Assembly: GCF_000426625.1 (NCBI RefSeq)
Contig: NZ_KE384547.1
Location: forward strand, 604,986 to 668,985
Source of the DNA: Psychrilyobacter atlanticus DSM 19335
GTDB lineage: Bacteria > Fusobacteriota > Fusobacteriia > Fusobacteriales > Fusobacteriaceae
DNA length: 64,000 nt
Direction of reading: 5' to 3'
Shown here piece after piece: positions 39,135 through 48,678 of this stretch. The translations under genes and the position numbers were made by a program. The stretch's first letter is position 1, and each line of letters starts with the position of its first letter. The notes beneath the pieces were generated by a model. It searched no databases. It saw only the letters and a list, made by a program, of their open reading frames with translations, and was not told the DNA's origin.

Positions 39135-41335
39135 TGAAAAAATTAATACCAACTGAAAAAATGGACATAAGAGAAATATTAAATGATCTTGAAAACTATA
39201 GACCCAAGAGAAGAGGCTGGACTTGGAGAAAGAAGGTAGAAAATTTAAAGATGGGAGCATTTGAATTTACTGACTGCTCAGAACCATTAAAAAATTCTAT
39301 TGGAATCCCAGCAGCTAGATATTTTGATAATTTAGACCCGCAACCTGCAGAAGTAATCACAACAGAGATCGCATCAGGAAGATTTGAAGATGATATCAGA
39401 AGGATGAGGATGGCAGCATGGCATGGGGCGGATCACCTTATGGTAATTAGAACAGCTGGACAATCACATTTTGATGGTCTGATAGAGGGGACACCACAAG
39501 GGATTGGAGGAGTACCTATTACCAGAAAACAAATAAGAGCACAGAGAAAAGCTTGTGATTTGATAGAGGAAGAGGTAGGAAGACCAATAAATTATCATTC
39601 ATATGTATCAGGAGTAGCAGGACCTGACGTAGCAGTAATGTTTGCAGAAGAGGGAGTAAACGGAGCCCATCAGGATCCTCAATACAATGTACTCTATAGA
39701 AATATAAATATGGTAAGATCATTTATAGATGCAGCAGAATCAAAAAAAATAATGGGTTGGGCTGAGATGGCTCAAATAGATGGAGCACATAATGCCAATG
39801 CAACTGCTAGAGATGCATGGAAAGTAATGCCGGAACTTATGGTTCAGCATGGATTAAATTCTATATTTTCTTACAAATCAGGGATAAAGAAAGAGAATAT
39901 ATGTCTTTCTACAGTGCCTCCTACAGCAGCACCGGCACCATCTATGAAATTTGACCTGCCATATGCAGTAGCTCTGAGAGATCTATTTACAGAGTATAAG
40001 ATGAGAGCTCAGATGAATACAAAATATATCACTTCATCGTCTAGAGAAGCTACAGTAACTCATGTAATGAATATGATGATCTCTAGATTGACAAGTGCAG
40101 ATATTCAGTCTACAATCACACCTGATGAAGGTAGAAATGTACCTTGGCACGTGTATAATATAGAGGCCTGTGATACAGCTAAGCAAACTTTAGTAGGACT
40201 AGATGGATTACTCGAGATGGTAGAAGTAAGAAAAGACGGATACCTTCCAAAAATGGTAAGAGAATTAAAAGAAAGAGCTGTACTATATCTAGAAGAGATG
40301 ATGGAAACAGGTGGATATTTTGAAGCTGTAGAGAAGGGATTCTTTGTAGATTCTGGTAATTATCCTGAAAAAAATGGTGATGGAATAGGTAGAAAAAAAG
40401 ATGGCGGAGTAGGAGCTGGAAGAGTATTTGCAAGAGATGAAGACTATATGGCACCTGTAACAGGCCATTTTGGGAATAATAATATAGATCAATATGGAGC
40501 TAAAAACCCAGCTGATCTAATTGGTGGATCTACATTTGAAGATCCAGATAAGATAGTATATATCGATGAATTAGACGATGTAGATAACGTAAATGTAAGG
40601 ATGGCAGAAAATGAGGAATATAGATCTACATCTAAGATCAAACCAGAGGTAGAATGGCTAGCTGACGGTACTGTGCAGATAGAGTTATTCCTGCCTACAA
40701 GTCAAAGAATAGCAGAATTTGCAGCCGTTGAATTTGCTAAAAAGATGAATTTAGCAAATCCAGAGGTAATTCATTCTGAAGTTATGCATATAAGTGAGGG
40801 AACTAGGATTCAGGTCAAAGGAAAGGTTGAATTTGATCTAGATATAGATAGTTTAGTAATCCCACCTGAACCTGAAGTTATGACAGATGATGAGATTAGA
40901 GGATTAGTAGAAAAATATGATATGAAGATAGTGGCAGGAACTGTAGGAGAGGATGAGCATTCAGTTGGACTCCGTGAAGTTATAGATATAAAACATGGAG
41001 GAGTGGAAAAATTTGGAATGGAAGTTGAATATTTAGGAACTTCTGTACCTTGTGAGAAACTAATTGATGCAGCTGTAGAACTAAATGCAGATGTAGTGTT
41101 AGCCTCTACAATCATCTCCCATGATGATGTTCACTATAAGAATATGAAAAAATTACATGAATTAGCCATTGAGAAAGGTATCAGAGATAAGATAATCATC
41201 TGTGCTGGTGGTACTCAGGTAACTCCTGAAATAGCTAGAAAAAATGGGATGGATGAAGGGTTCTCAAAAAATGACAGGGGAGTAAATGTAGCTTCATTCC
41301 TGGTAAAAAGAAAGAAAGAGATGATGGAAAAATAG
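39134..41335 (+). CDS. oraE: D-ornithine 4,5-aminomutase, E subunit
   Basis: OraE is the catalytic subunit that binds PLP and adenosylcobalamin. The N-terminal TIM-barrel part covers about residues 1-560. The C-terminal Rossmann cobalamin domain shows the DxHxxG motif as DEHSVG with His609, then the SVPCEKLIDAA, VLASTIISHDD and IICAGGTQVTPE blocks. At 733 residues it matches the Clostridium sticklandii enzyme in size, which separates it from the shorter KamD/KamE lysine mutase. No cobalamin riboswitch is recognised upstream. Confidence 0.95.
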   Translation: MKKLIPTEKMDIREILNDLENYRPKRRGWTWRKKVENLKMGAFEFTDCSEPLKNSIGIPAARYFDNLDPQPAEVITTEIASGRFEDDIRRMRMAAWHGADHLMVIRTAGQSHFDGLIEGTPQGIGGVPITRKQIRAQRKACDLIEEEVGRPINYHSYVSGVAGPDVAVMFAEEGVNGAHQDPQYNVLYRNINMVRSFIDAAESKKIMGWAEMAQIDGAHNANATARDAWKVMPELMVQHGLNSIFSYKSGIKKENICLSTVPPTAAPAPSMKFDLPYAVALRDLFTEYKMRAQMNTKYITSSSREATVTHVMNMMISRLTSADIQSTITPDEGRNVPWHVYNIEACDTAKQTLVGLDGLLEMVEVRKDGYLPKMVRELKERAVLYLEEMMETGGYFEAVEKGFFVDSGNYPEKNGDGIGRKKDGGVGAGRVFARDEDYMAPVTGHFGNNNIDQYGAKNPADLIGGSTFEDPDKIVYIDELDDVDNVNVRMAENEEYRSTSKIKPEVEWLADGTVQIELFLPTSQRIAEFAAVEFAKKMNLANPEVIHSEVMHISEGTRIQVKGKVEFDLDIDSLVIPPEPEVMTDDEIRGLVEKYDMKIVAGTVGEDEHSVGLREVIDIKHGGVEKFGMEVEYLGTSVPCEKLIDAAVELNADVVLASTIISHDDVHYKNMKKLHELAIEKGIRDKIIICAGGTQVTPEIARKNGMDEGFSKNDRGVNVASFLVKRKKEMMEK

Positions 41336-41383
41336 AATTACTTTTCTAAATATATGTTTTACCCTTCATAGGAGGGGGCCTGT

Positions 41384-41413
41384 GGCAGTAGTTTTAAGGT
41401 AAGGATTACTGCC
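41384..41413 (+). other. Stem-loop between oraE and the reactivase gene
   Basis: GGCAGTA (41384-41390) pairs with TACTGCC (41407-41413) around a 16-nt loop. There is no T-run, so it is not a terminator. It may be an mRNA processing or stability element inside the operon. The following 100 bases include the AT-rich repeat tract seen elsewhere (ATACATTTAATTT). Confidence 0.4.
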
Positions 41414-41518
41414 TGGGTTTCTTTCTTTGAGGTTCCCATTTTAAGTTGAGTATTTAATACATTTAATTTGATATTCCATGAATATATCATAAAAGAAAGA
41501 GGGTAGAGGAGCAGAGAT

Positions 41519-42904
41519 ATGAAAATAGATGTTTTGGTAGCAGAGATAGGAAGTACTACAACAGTTGTCAATGCCTTTGGAAATTTAAATGGAGAAAACC
41601 CAAAGTTTATAGGGCAGGGGCAGGCTCCTACCACGGTAGATCAAGGGGATGTGAATCTAGGTCTTATGGATGCTACATATGATTTGGAGGAAAAACTGGG
41701 AATTAAAGAGTTGGAATATGATGAGTTTTTAGCTACAAGTAGTGCAGCAGGGGGCTTGAAGATGACTGTTCATGGATTGGTATATGATATGACAGCTAAA
41801 GCGGCAAAGGAAGCAGCCCTTGGAGCAGGAGCAAATATTCATATGGTAACATCGGGAAAACTGAGAAGAACAGATTTAAAGGAGATAGAAAAAATAAGAC
41901 CTAATATAATTTTACTCGCTGGAGGAGTGGATTATGGTGAGCGGGATACAGCTCTATATAATGCAGAACTTCTAGCTAAACTTGATTTGGATATACCTAT
42001 AATCTATGCAGGAAATATCCAAAATTGTGAGGAGATAAAATTAATATTTGAGGACTATGGGAAAGAAAAACTTTTAAAAATAGTGGAAAATGTATATCCC
42101 AAGATAGATCGATTAAATGTAGAGCCTGTAAGACGTGTAATTCAAGATGTTTTTGAAGAGCATATAATCCATGCTCCAGGGATGGAAAAGGTAAGAGATG
42201 TAGTGAGCGGGCCTATAGTACCTACCCCGGGAGCTGTAATGGAATCCTCTAAGATCTTAAAAGAAGTTATAGGAGATTTGGTTACTATAGATGTGGGAGG
42301 AGCGACTACAGATATCCACTCGGTAACTGATGGCAGTGAGGAGATAACGAGTATTTTAATCTCTCCAGAACCTGTAGCCAAAAGAACTGTAGAGGGTGAT
42401 TTAGGGGTCTATGTAAATATGAGGAATATAGTTGAGATAGTCGGGGAAAAAAACTTAGCTAAGGAGTTATCTGTAGAGGAAGAGGAATTGACAGAGCATC
42501 TTTTGAATTTCCCACCTATTCCTAAAAGTGAAATGGAGATAAAGACAGTGGAGATCTTGACAGAAAAAGCAGTGATTATGTCGGTTCATCGACATGCCGG
42601 TGGATATAGACACCTCTTTGGTGAAACTAAAAAAACTTTGGCTGAAGGTAAAGATCTGACCAGTATTAAATGGATAATAGGGACTGGAGGAGCATTAACC
42701 CGTATACCTAACAGGATAGAGATCTTAAAAAAAATAGCCATGAGTAATAAGGGAGATAAACTCCTACCTACGCCAGAGGCAAAAATATTGATAGATAATG
42801 ATTATATTATGGCTTCTTTGGGAGTCCTTTCAAAATATAATAAAGAATCAGCAGTTAGATTGCTGAAAAAAAGTTTAAAAATAGAGGAGGTGGAAACTTT
42901 ATGA
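41519..42904 (+). CDS. GlmL/MutL-family mutase-associated ATPase (probable OraSE reactivase)
   Basis: The 461-residue ASKHA-fold protein belongs to the GlmL family named after a glutamate mutase accessory protein. Signatures are VAEIGSTTTVVNAF (phosphate loop), TSSAAGGLKMTVHGL, ILLAGGVDYGE, VTIDVGGATTDIHSV and IIGTGGALTRIP. Family members sit next to B12 mutases and are thought to exchange damaged cobalamin. Position directly after oraE supports service of OraSE. Its TGA overlaps the orr ATG by four bases (ATGA). Substrate specificity is inference from context. Confidence 0.9.
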   Translation: MKIDVLVAEIGSTTTVVNAFGNLNGENPKFIGQGQAPTTVDQGDVNLGLMDATYDLEEKLGIKELEYDEFLATSSAAGGLKMTVHGLVYDMTAKAAKEAALGAGANIHMVTSGKLRRTDLKEIEKIRPNIILLAGGVDYGERDTALYNAELLAKLDLDIPIIYAGNIQNCEEIKLIFEDYGKEKLLKIVENVYPKIDRLNVEPVRRVIQDVFEEHIIHAPGMEKVRDVVSGPIVPTPGAVMESSKILKEVIGDLVTIDVGGATTDIHSVTDGSEEITSILISPEPVAKRTVEGDLGVYVNMRNIVEIVGEKNLAKELSVEEEELTEHLLNFPPIPKSEMEIKTVEILTEKAVIMSVHRHAGGYRHLFGETKKTLAEGKDLTSIKWIIGTGGALTRIPNRIEILKKIAMSNKGDKLLPTPEAKILIDNDYIMASLGVLSKYNKESAVRLLKKSLKIEEVETL

Positions 42905-43965
42905 CTGAATACCCAAGAGTAGTAGTAGATCTAAGTAAGATCGGAGAAAATGTAAAATTTTTGACAAAAAAATGCAAGGAATCCCAGATAGATGTAGTGG
43001 GAGTAACCAAGGTTTTTTCAGGGAGTATAGAGATAGCTAAGGTATTGGTAGAGGGAGGAGTAAGATATTTAGGAGATTCCAGGGTGGAAAATTTAAAAAA
43101 ATATGAAAACCTGGACGTTCCCAAGATAATGATTCGTCTGCCAATGAGATCTCAGATAAAAGAGGTGATAAAACACGTAGATATAAGTTTAAACAGTGAA
43201 ATATCTACTATAGCTCTTTTAAATGAAGAGGCCGGCAAACAATATAGAGTCCATAGAATCATCCTGATGCTTGAATTAGGAGATCTTCGAGAGGGGATCC
43301 TACCAGAAGATGTAGAGAGGTATATGGAACAAATAAATTCTATGAAAAATATTAAATTAGAGGGAATAGGTGTGAATTTAACGTGTTACGGAGGTATTAT
43401 TCCCAGTTTCGATAATTTAGGGGAATTAGAAAAAGTTTCGGATTTAATAGAGGAAAAATATAATTTAAAGCTAAATATTATATCAGGGGGGAATTCTAGT
43501 AGTTTGGATCTATTGTGGAAAAACAACATGCCTCCTAAAATAAATAACTTAAGGCTGGGGGAATCACTTATCTTTGGTCGAGAAACGGCTTATGGAAAAG
43601 ATCTCGAAGGCTGTTTCTATGACAGTGTAAAATTAGAGGTAGAAATAATAGAGTTAAAGGAAAAACAATCTTATCCAGTTGGGGAAATTGGGCTCAATGC
43701 TTTTGGAGAAAAACCTGTATTTGTAGACAGAGGAAAGAGAAAAAGGGCTATTTTAGCTATCGGAAAACAAGATGTAGACCAGTCTAATTTAGAACCGATG
43801 GATGAAAAGTTAATAATATTAGGTGCCAGCAGTGATCATTTGGTGTTGGATGTAACTGATTCAAAAAAGGAATACAAGGTAGGAGATATAGTGGAATTTA
43901 AGCTGGATTATGGGTCTCTTTTACAGTTAACAACATCACCTTATGTAAAAAAGGTATTTGATTAA
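42901..43965 (+). CDS. orr: Ornithine racemase
   Basis: This fold type III PLP enzyme interconverts L- and D-ornithine, providing D-ornithine for OraSE. PLP Lys37 lies in VVGVTKVFSG; RYLGDSRVENLKK and MIRLPMRSQIKE follow, and VNLTCYGGIIPS, SGGNSSSL and RLGESLIFGRET are family features of Orr. The length is 354 residues. The start overlaps the previous stop (ATGA at 42901-42904). It is distinct from Alr at the head of the cluster and from the short YggS protein. Confidence 0.93.
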   Translation: MTEYPRVVVDLSKIGENVKFLTKKCKESQIDVVGVTKVFSGSIEIAKVLVEGGVRYLGDSRVENLKKYENLDVPKIMIRLPMRSQIKEVIKHVDISLNSEISTIALLNEEAGKQYRVHRIILMLELGDLREGILPEDVERYMEQINSMKNIKLEGIGVNLTCYGGIIPSFDNLGELEKVSDLIEEKYNLKLNIISGGNSSSLDLLWKNNMPPKINNLRLGESLIFGRETAYGKDLEGCFYDSVKLEVEIIELKEKQSYPVGEIGLNAFGEKPVFVDRGKRKRAILAIGKQDVDQSNLEPMDEKLIILGASSDHLVLDVTDSKKEYKVGDIVEFKLDYGSLLQLTTSPYVKKVFD

Positions 43966-44060
43966 ATTTGACAAAGTTAATAAATTATTATAGAATAACT
44001 CTCAGAAAAGAAAAATTTAGATAGAGGTTGCAAATATTAAAGAGTAATTTTAGGCTAGTT

Positions 44061-44297
44061 ATGACAAGCTTTGACCCTAAAATGAAAGGTAAATTTGCCG
44101 AAATGCGAAGAAGAAAGTCAGGATTCTTTGTATTGGGATTATGGAGAATACCCATAAGACTGTCACCATATAAAATTGGTGATGTGCTATTAAATGATTT
44201 TGAGCATAGACCTTATTTAAGTTTTATTGTTGGAGTTATTGGTAGTGTTATCGATAGCTCTTTTTTGTTACTTATAAAAAAAACAGGAGGGAATTGA
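44061..44297 (+). CDS. Small membrane protein of unknown function before nhaC
   Basis: From ATG 44061 the product has 78 residues: a basic N-terminal part (KMKGKFAEMRRRKSG), then FFVLGLWRIPIRLSPYKIGD, and one C-terminal membrane segment (SFIVGVIGSVIDSSFLLLI). A TTG at 44028 would add 11 residues, but its AGAGG is only one base away; the TAGG before 44061 is also weak. The stop lies 2 bp ahead of the nhaC ATG, so it may be a coupled partner of the antiporter. I do not recognise the family. Confidence 0.55.
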   Translation: MTSFDPKMKGKFAEMRRRKSGFFVLGLWRIPIRLSPYKIGDVLLNDFEHRPYLSFIVGVIGSVIDSSFLLLIKKTGGN

Positions 44298-44299
44298 TT

Positions 44300-45709
44300 A
44301 TGGGGAGTAAGATGAAAAAGGAAACGACATTTATGTACGCACTGATACCGTTGTTATTTTTAATAGGAAGTTTATTTTATGCAATTCAAATTGCACATAT
44401 TGACGTGCACATACCTATCTTAGTATCGGCATTTTTTGCAGCTGGAGTAGCTATATTTGGTTTAAATTACACATGGAATGAGATAGAAGCAGGAATGGTT
44501 GAAACTATCAAGATGGCTTTAGGTGCAATCATAATTCTTATGATAATCGGAATGGTAGTAGGAACTTGGATTCAATCTGGTGTAGTACCAACTATGATAT
44601 TTTATGGATTAAAGATATTGTCACCTGGAATATTTTTACCGGCAACAGTTATCATATGTGCTATTGTATCGGTAGCGACAGGTTCATCATGGACAACAGC
44701 AGCAACAGTAGGTATAGCACTTATTGGTGTAGGAGAGGGACTTGGAATACCTAGAAATATAGTAGCCGGTGCGATTATTTCCGGAGCATATATGGGGGAT
44801 AAATTATCACCATTATCAGATACAACAAATTTAGCACCAGCAATGGCAGGAGCTACATTATTTGAGCATATTAAGCATATGTTATATACAACAGTACCTA
44901 GTTTCATTATCTCTATAATTTTATTCGGATTTATTGGAAGTAAATATACAGGGGCTGCGTTGAACACAGGGATGATTGATGGAATATTAACTACTCTAAA
45001 TGGAAACTTTAATATTAGCCCGTTACTATTATTAGTACCAGTTATTGTTATCGGGGCAGTAATAATGAAAGTTCCTGCAATACCTGGATTATTCGGTGGA
45101 GCTATCCTAGGTGGAATAGCAGCAATGGTCTTCCAGGGAGCATCATTAGGATCGGTATTCTCAACTTTACACTATGGTTATTCAGCTGAATCGGGATTAC
45201 CAATGGTAGACGATCTATTAAATAGAGGGGGATTAGACTCTATGATGTGGACTGTTTCATTGATTCTTTGTGCTATGATCTTAGGTGGAATAATGGAAAA
45301 AACACAAATGTTAGCAACTTTAGCAATGAAGATTTTATCTGTGGCACACTCTACTGGAAACTTAATCTTAGTAACTATATTGACACCGATTTTTGTAAAC
45401 TCAATAGCGGGAGATCAATATCTTTCAATAGTTGTACCAGGAAGAATGTTTAAGGATGCATATACAGAGAAAGGTTTACATCCTAAAAATCTTTCGAGAT
45501 CATTAGAGGATGCAGGAACACTGACATCACCATTAATTCCTTGGAACACATGTGGGGCGTACATGATAGCTACTTTAGGGCTGGCACCATGGACTTATGT
45601 TCCGTATTGTTTCTTAAACTTAATAAATCCAATTATAGCTATAATTTATGGATATACAGGATTTTCAATTGAAAAGATAGAAAAGGAAAAAGTAGAAGTA
45701 GAAGCATAA
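44300..45709 (+). CDS. nhaC: NhaC-family Na+/H+ antiporter
   Basis: The roughly 469-residue protein has about 12 membrane segments and the NhaC signatures ATGSSWTTAATVGIALIG, SGAYMGDKLSPLSDTTNLAPAMAG, NSIAGDQYLSIVVPG and LSRSLEDAGTLTSPLIPWN. AGGAGG (44285-44290) best fits ATG 44300. NhaC exchangers handle Na+/H+; several relatives exchange amino acids or organic acids. Its place at the end of the ornithine cluster suggests pH or sodium balance during arginine/ornithine fermentation, or exchange of a pathway substrate. The latter is inference. Confidence 0.9.
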   Translation: MGSKMKKETTFMYALIPLLFLIGSLFYAIQIAHIDVHIPILVSAFFAAGVAIFGLNYTWNEIEAGMVETIKMALGAIIILMIIGMVVGTWIQSGVVPTMIFYGLKILSPGIFLPATVIICAIVSVATGSSWTTAATVGIALIGVGEGLGIPRNIVAGAIISGAYMGDKLSPLSDTTNLAPAMAGATLFEHIKHMLYTTVPSFIISIILFGFIGSKYTGAALNTGMIDGILTTLNGNFNISPLLLLVPVIVIGAVIMKVPAIPGLFGGAILGGIAAMVFQGASLGSVFSTLHYGYSAESGLPMVDDLLNRGGLDSMMWTVSLILCAMILGGIMEKTQMLATLAMKILSVAHSTGNLILVTILTPIFVNSIAGDQYLSIVVPGRMFKDAYTEKGLHPKNLSRSLEDAGTLTSPLIPWNTCGAYMIATLGLAPWTYVPYCFLNLINPIIAIIYGYTGFSIEKIEKEKVEVEA

Positions 45710-45716
45710 AAAAAGT

Positions 45717-45749
45717 AAAAATCCCTCCTAATTTTAGGAGGGATTTTTA
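45717..45749 (+). terminator. Terminator of the ornithine cluster
   Basis: AAAAATCCCTCCTAA pairs with TTAGGAGGGATTTTT, followed by the promoter of the next gene. Confidence 0.9.
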
Positions 45750-45761
45750 CTTTAAAGAATA

Positions 45762-45770
45762 TGATATAAT
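45762..45770 (+). promoter_or_regulatory. Extended -10 promoter of the SSS gene
   Basis: TGATATAAT is a perfect extended -10 element 30 bp before the start codon; a good -35 is absent. Confidence 0.6.
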
Positions 45771-45800
45771 ATCTATATTATAATTTTTAGGAGTGGTCAA

Positions 45801-47126
45801 ATGAATCAGGTGATTTTAAGTTTATATTTTTTCTTAGTTATCTTTATAGGATATAGTTCTTACAAAAAAATTAAGGGATCAAAAGACTATTTTATAGCTG
45901 GAAAAGATGCTGGTGTGAAAGAAATTGCGGGAAGTCTCTTGGCTACAGTATTAGGAAGTTCAGCGATTATAGGAAGCGTTAATTTTTCCTATGCCAATGG
46001 ATGGGCTGGCTCTTGGTTTATGCTCTGTGCAGCTTTAGGTCTTTTAGGTCTCCTACCCTTGGTAGACAGGTTAAAAAAATATAAGAGTTATAATTTACCG
46101 GAACTAATGGGAGAGTTTTACGGGAATGAGGTAAAGGTTCTTTCATCTATTATCATCCCTATTGCATGGATAGGCATAGTCGCAGCTCAGATAATGGGTT
46201 CAGCTAAGATAATCTCTATATTTGTGGATATGAACTACTCTACTGCAGTTATTATAAGTGGTCTGGTATTTATTGCCTATACATTTTTAGGGGGTCAATT
46301 ATCCATTATAAAAACAGATTTTATCCAGTTTTTATTTATAATAGCCGGAGTTATTCTTTGTTTTACCTATATCTTAAAAGGTGGAGGAGATATAGTCGGG
46401 GTGGGACTGATCAATGAAAAATTTGGTTATTTAGATCTTTTTATTATGATTCTAACCTACTCATCTACTTTTTTAGTGGGACCGGATATCTATTCTAGGA
46501 TATTTTGTGCCAGGGATGAAAAAACGGCTAAACAGGCTATAAAATTATCCATTGTAATTTTAATTCCACTAGGATTTATTTTAGCAGGGATAGGAGTTTA
46601 TGTGAGTTCAAATTACGGGGTAGATATAGTAAAGGGATCTGTACTGATGTTTTTAGCAGACAGAGTATTGCCACAGCCAATAGTAATCTTACTTTACTTC
46701 GGATTATTGTCGGCAGTTATTTCCTCAGCGGATACTACCTTACTTACTGCTTCCTCTACTTTTGCCCAGATCTTTATGAAGGATTTAAGGGAGGAACAAG
46801 CTATAAAATTAACCAGAGTATTTATTCTTATTTTCGGTGGATTTTCTATACTGGTGGCATTGAAGTTTACCTTTATATTATCCACACTGCTACTTGCTCT
46901 AGCGGTCTATTCAGGAGCTTTTATAGTACCGTGTTTGGCAGGGATTTTAGGGTACAGGTGTAAAAAAAATTATGCTGTATCAGGGATTTTATTGGGTGGA
47001 GGTTTAGCTCTCTATGGTAAATTAACTGGAGGAGTACCAGGAAATCTCATAATTATTTTTTCATTCTTGGTGAACTTTATAATCTTGGTATTGGGAAGGC
47101 CTAGAGAGGTTAGAATAAAAAAATAA
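45801..47126 (+). CDS. Sodium:solute symporter (SSS) family transporter
   Basis: The 441-residue protein has about 13 membrane helices. KGSKDYFIAGKDAG near residue 25 is the typical SSS entry, followed by ATVLGSSAIIGSVNFSYANGWAGSW, and SAVISSADTTLLTASSTFAQIF carries the conserved sodium-site serines and threonines. SSS proteins import sugars, amino acids or vitamins with Na+. It follows nhaC but has its own promoter, so a link to amino acid fermentation is only positional. Substrate unknown. Confidence 0.9.
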   Translation: MNQVILSLYFFLVIFIGYSSYKKIKGSKDYFIAGKDAGVKEIAGSLLATVLGSSAIIGSVNFSYANGWAGSWFMLCAALGLLGLLPLVDRLKKYKSYNLPELMGEFYGNEVKVLSSIIIPIAWIGIVAAQIMGSAKIISIFVDMNYSTAVIISGLVFIAYTFLGGQLSIIKTDFIQFLFIIAGVILCFTYILKGGGDIVGVGLINEKFGYLDLFIMILTYSSTFLVGPDIYSRIFCARDEKTAKQAIKLSIVILIPLGFILAGIGVYVSSNYGVDIVKGSVLMFLADRVLPQPIVILLYFGLLSAVISSADTTLLTASSTFAQIFMKDLREEQAIKLTRVFILIFGGFSILVALKFTFILSTLLLALAVYSGAFIVPCLAGILGYRCKKNYAVSGILLGGGLALYGKLTGGVPGNLIIIFSFLVNFIILVLGRPREVRIKK

Positions 47127-47152
47127 AAACTAAAATTTTAAAAATTAAGTTA

Positions 47153-47200
47153 AAAAAAGGCTCCTCCACTTAGAATTATCTAAATGAAGGAGGCTTTTTG
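47153..47200. terminator. Bidirectional terminator between the SSS gene and ywbE
   Basis: AAAAAGGCTCCT and AGGAGGCTTTTT pair with one mismatch, and TTAGA/TCTAA pair inside. A/T tracts flank both sides of this convergent junction. Confidence 0.8.
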
Positions 47201-47201
47201 T

Positions 47202-47399
47202 TTATTTTACTATAATTTCTTTTACCCTTCCAACTTGTCCATCTGTAAGCCTTACCTTTATCCCATGAGGGTGAAACTTACTGTTAGTCAGAAGATCCTG
47301 TACTGTTCCGTAAGTTAATTTACCACTTCTCTGATCATTTTTTAAAACGATTGCTACCTCTATACCAGGTTTTATGTCACTTCTATTTCTTCCATCCAT
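47202..47399 (-). CDS. ywbE: YwbE family protein
   Basis: The 65-residue protein matches the YwbE family almost from end to end: NRSDIKPGIEVAIVLKNDQRSGKLT, then GTVQDLLTNSKFHPHGIKVRL and GQVGRVKEI. It is a small SH3-like, probably nucleic-acid-binding protein of unknown role found in Firmicutes and Fusobacteria. AAGGAG precedes the ATG. The dipeptide epimerase gene lies upstream on the same strand, 77 bp away. Confidence 0.9.
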   Translation of the reverse strand: MDGRNRSDIKPGIEVAIVLKNDQRSGKLTYGTVQDLLTNSKFHPHGIKVRLTDGQVGRVKEIIVK

Positions 47400-47476
47400 T
47401 GTAATAACTCCTTCTATATATATGATTTTGTTTCAAAGAATTTTACCATGAAAATAACGACTTTTAAAGTCGATTG

Positions 47477-48577
47477 TTATTTTATATCTTTTATGAGCTC
47501 AAATCCAGTGATATTTTTTATTCCTAAACCAGGTTCATTGGATAAGGTTATCTCAGGTCCATCCATGAGAATCCCTCCATCTAATGGATTTTCACTGCAG
47601 AGAGCCGGACCGTCTAAATCTATCCGGGTTATAATAGAACTCTTTGCTGCTGCCAAATGAGCTGCCGCTGTAACACTTATTCCTGCTTCTAACATACATC
47701 CGATCATACATGGAATATTATAGATCTCACAGATATTAATTATTTTTAAAGCATTTGATATTCCACCAGTTTTCATCAATTTAATATTGATAATATCAGC
47801 AGCTTCTCGAATGATTACTTCTATTGCGTCTTTAGGTGAAAAGATAGATTCATCTGCCAAAATTGGGGATAAGACCTCAGATGTAACCTTTATCATTCCA
47901 TGGATATCGTCAGCTTTTACAGGTTGTTCTACAAAATCCAAGACAATCCCATATTCCTCGATTTTCTTGATGGCATAGATTGATTCCTTTGCACTCCATC
48001 CCTGATTTGCATCTAACCGCAATTTTATATCGGATCCTACTGCTTCATAGATAGATTTTATCCTATAAATATCTTCTTCAATATTTTTACCCACCTTGAT
48101 CTTTAACTCATCAAAGCCATTTTCTACAGCTTTGAGGCTGTCGGCTACCATCTTTTCAACGCTGTCTACACTGATGGTTAGATCGGTTTTCAAATGGTTA
48201 AGACCTCCTCCTAGGACTTTATATAGAGGTTTATTCATAGATTGTGCAAACAGGTCATAGAGGGCTATCTCTAGAGCTGCCTTTGCACTGGTATTTTTAA
48301 GTATTGTCTTCTGTACAATGTCTATCAGGTCATTAAAACCTTCAATATTTTTCCCTATTAATTGTTTTCCTATTAAAGTTACGGCTCCGATTATAGAATC
48401 GTGGGTATCACCTGTAATAACAGCAGTTGGAGGAGCTTCCCCAAATCCACTATTTCCTGTATCAGTTTCTATAATTATAACTATATCTTCTACACTTTCC
48501 ACCGTTCGAAGTGCTGTTTTAAACGGTGTAATCAGTGGAACTTTGATCTTTCCAACTTGTATTTTTTCTATGATCAT
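47477..48577 (-). CDS. Dipeptide epimerase, enolase superfamily
   Basis: This MR/MLE-type enolase-superfamily enzyme of 366 residues has the paired catalytic lysines in ELKIKVG and NIKLMKTGG and metal ligands in LRLDANQGW, DFVEQPV and LADESIF. That set marks the L-Ala-D/L-Glu epimerase group, which converts murein-derived L-Ala-D-Glu for reuse. DGGILMDGP near the C-terminus also fits. GGGAGGAG precedes the ATG. Related enzymes epimerise other dipeptides, so exact substrate is open. Peptide import and cleavage genes (POT transporter, proline iminopeptidase) lie a few kb away. Confidence 0.88.
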   Translation of the reverse strand: MIIEKIQVGKIKVPLITPFKTALRTVESVEDIVIIIETDTGNSGFGEAPPTAVITGDTHDSIIGAVTLIGKQLIGKNIEGFNDLIDIVQKTILKNTSAKAALEIALYDLFAQSMNKPLYKVLGGGLNHLKTDLTISVDSVEKMVADSLKAVENGFDELKIKVGKNIEEDIYRIKSIYEAVGSDIKLRLDANQGWSAKESIYAIKKIEEYGIVLDFVEQPVKADDIHGMIKVTSEVLSPILADESIFSPKDAIEVIIREAADIINIKLMKTGGISNALKIINICEIYNIPCMIGCMLEAGISVTAAAHLAAAKSSIITRIDLDGPALCSENPLDGGILMDGPEITLSNEPGLGIKNITGFELIKDIK

Positions 48578-48678
48578 AATATACTCCTCCCTTTGATAAC
48601 CCTTGTTAGAAGTTTACCACAAAATCAGGTGTTTTATAGAGGAAAGATCACATTAAATAATAGTTTAAACTATAAAAT

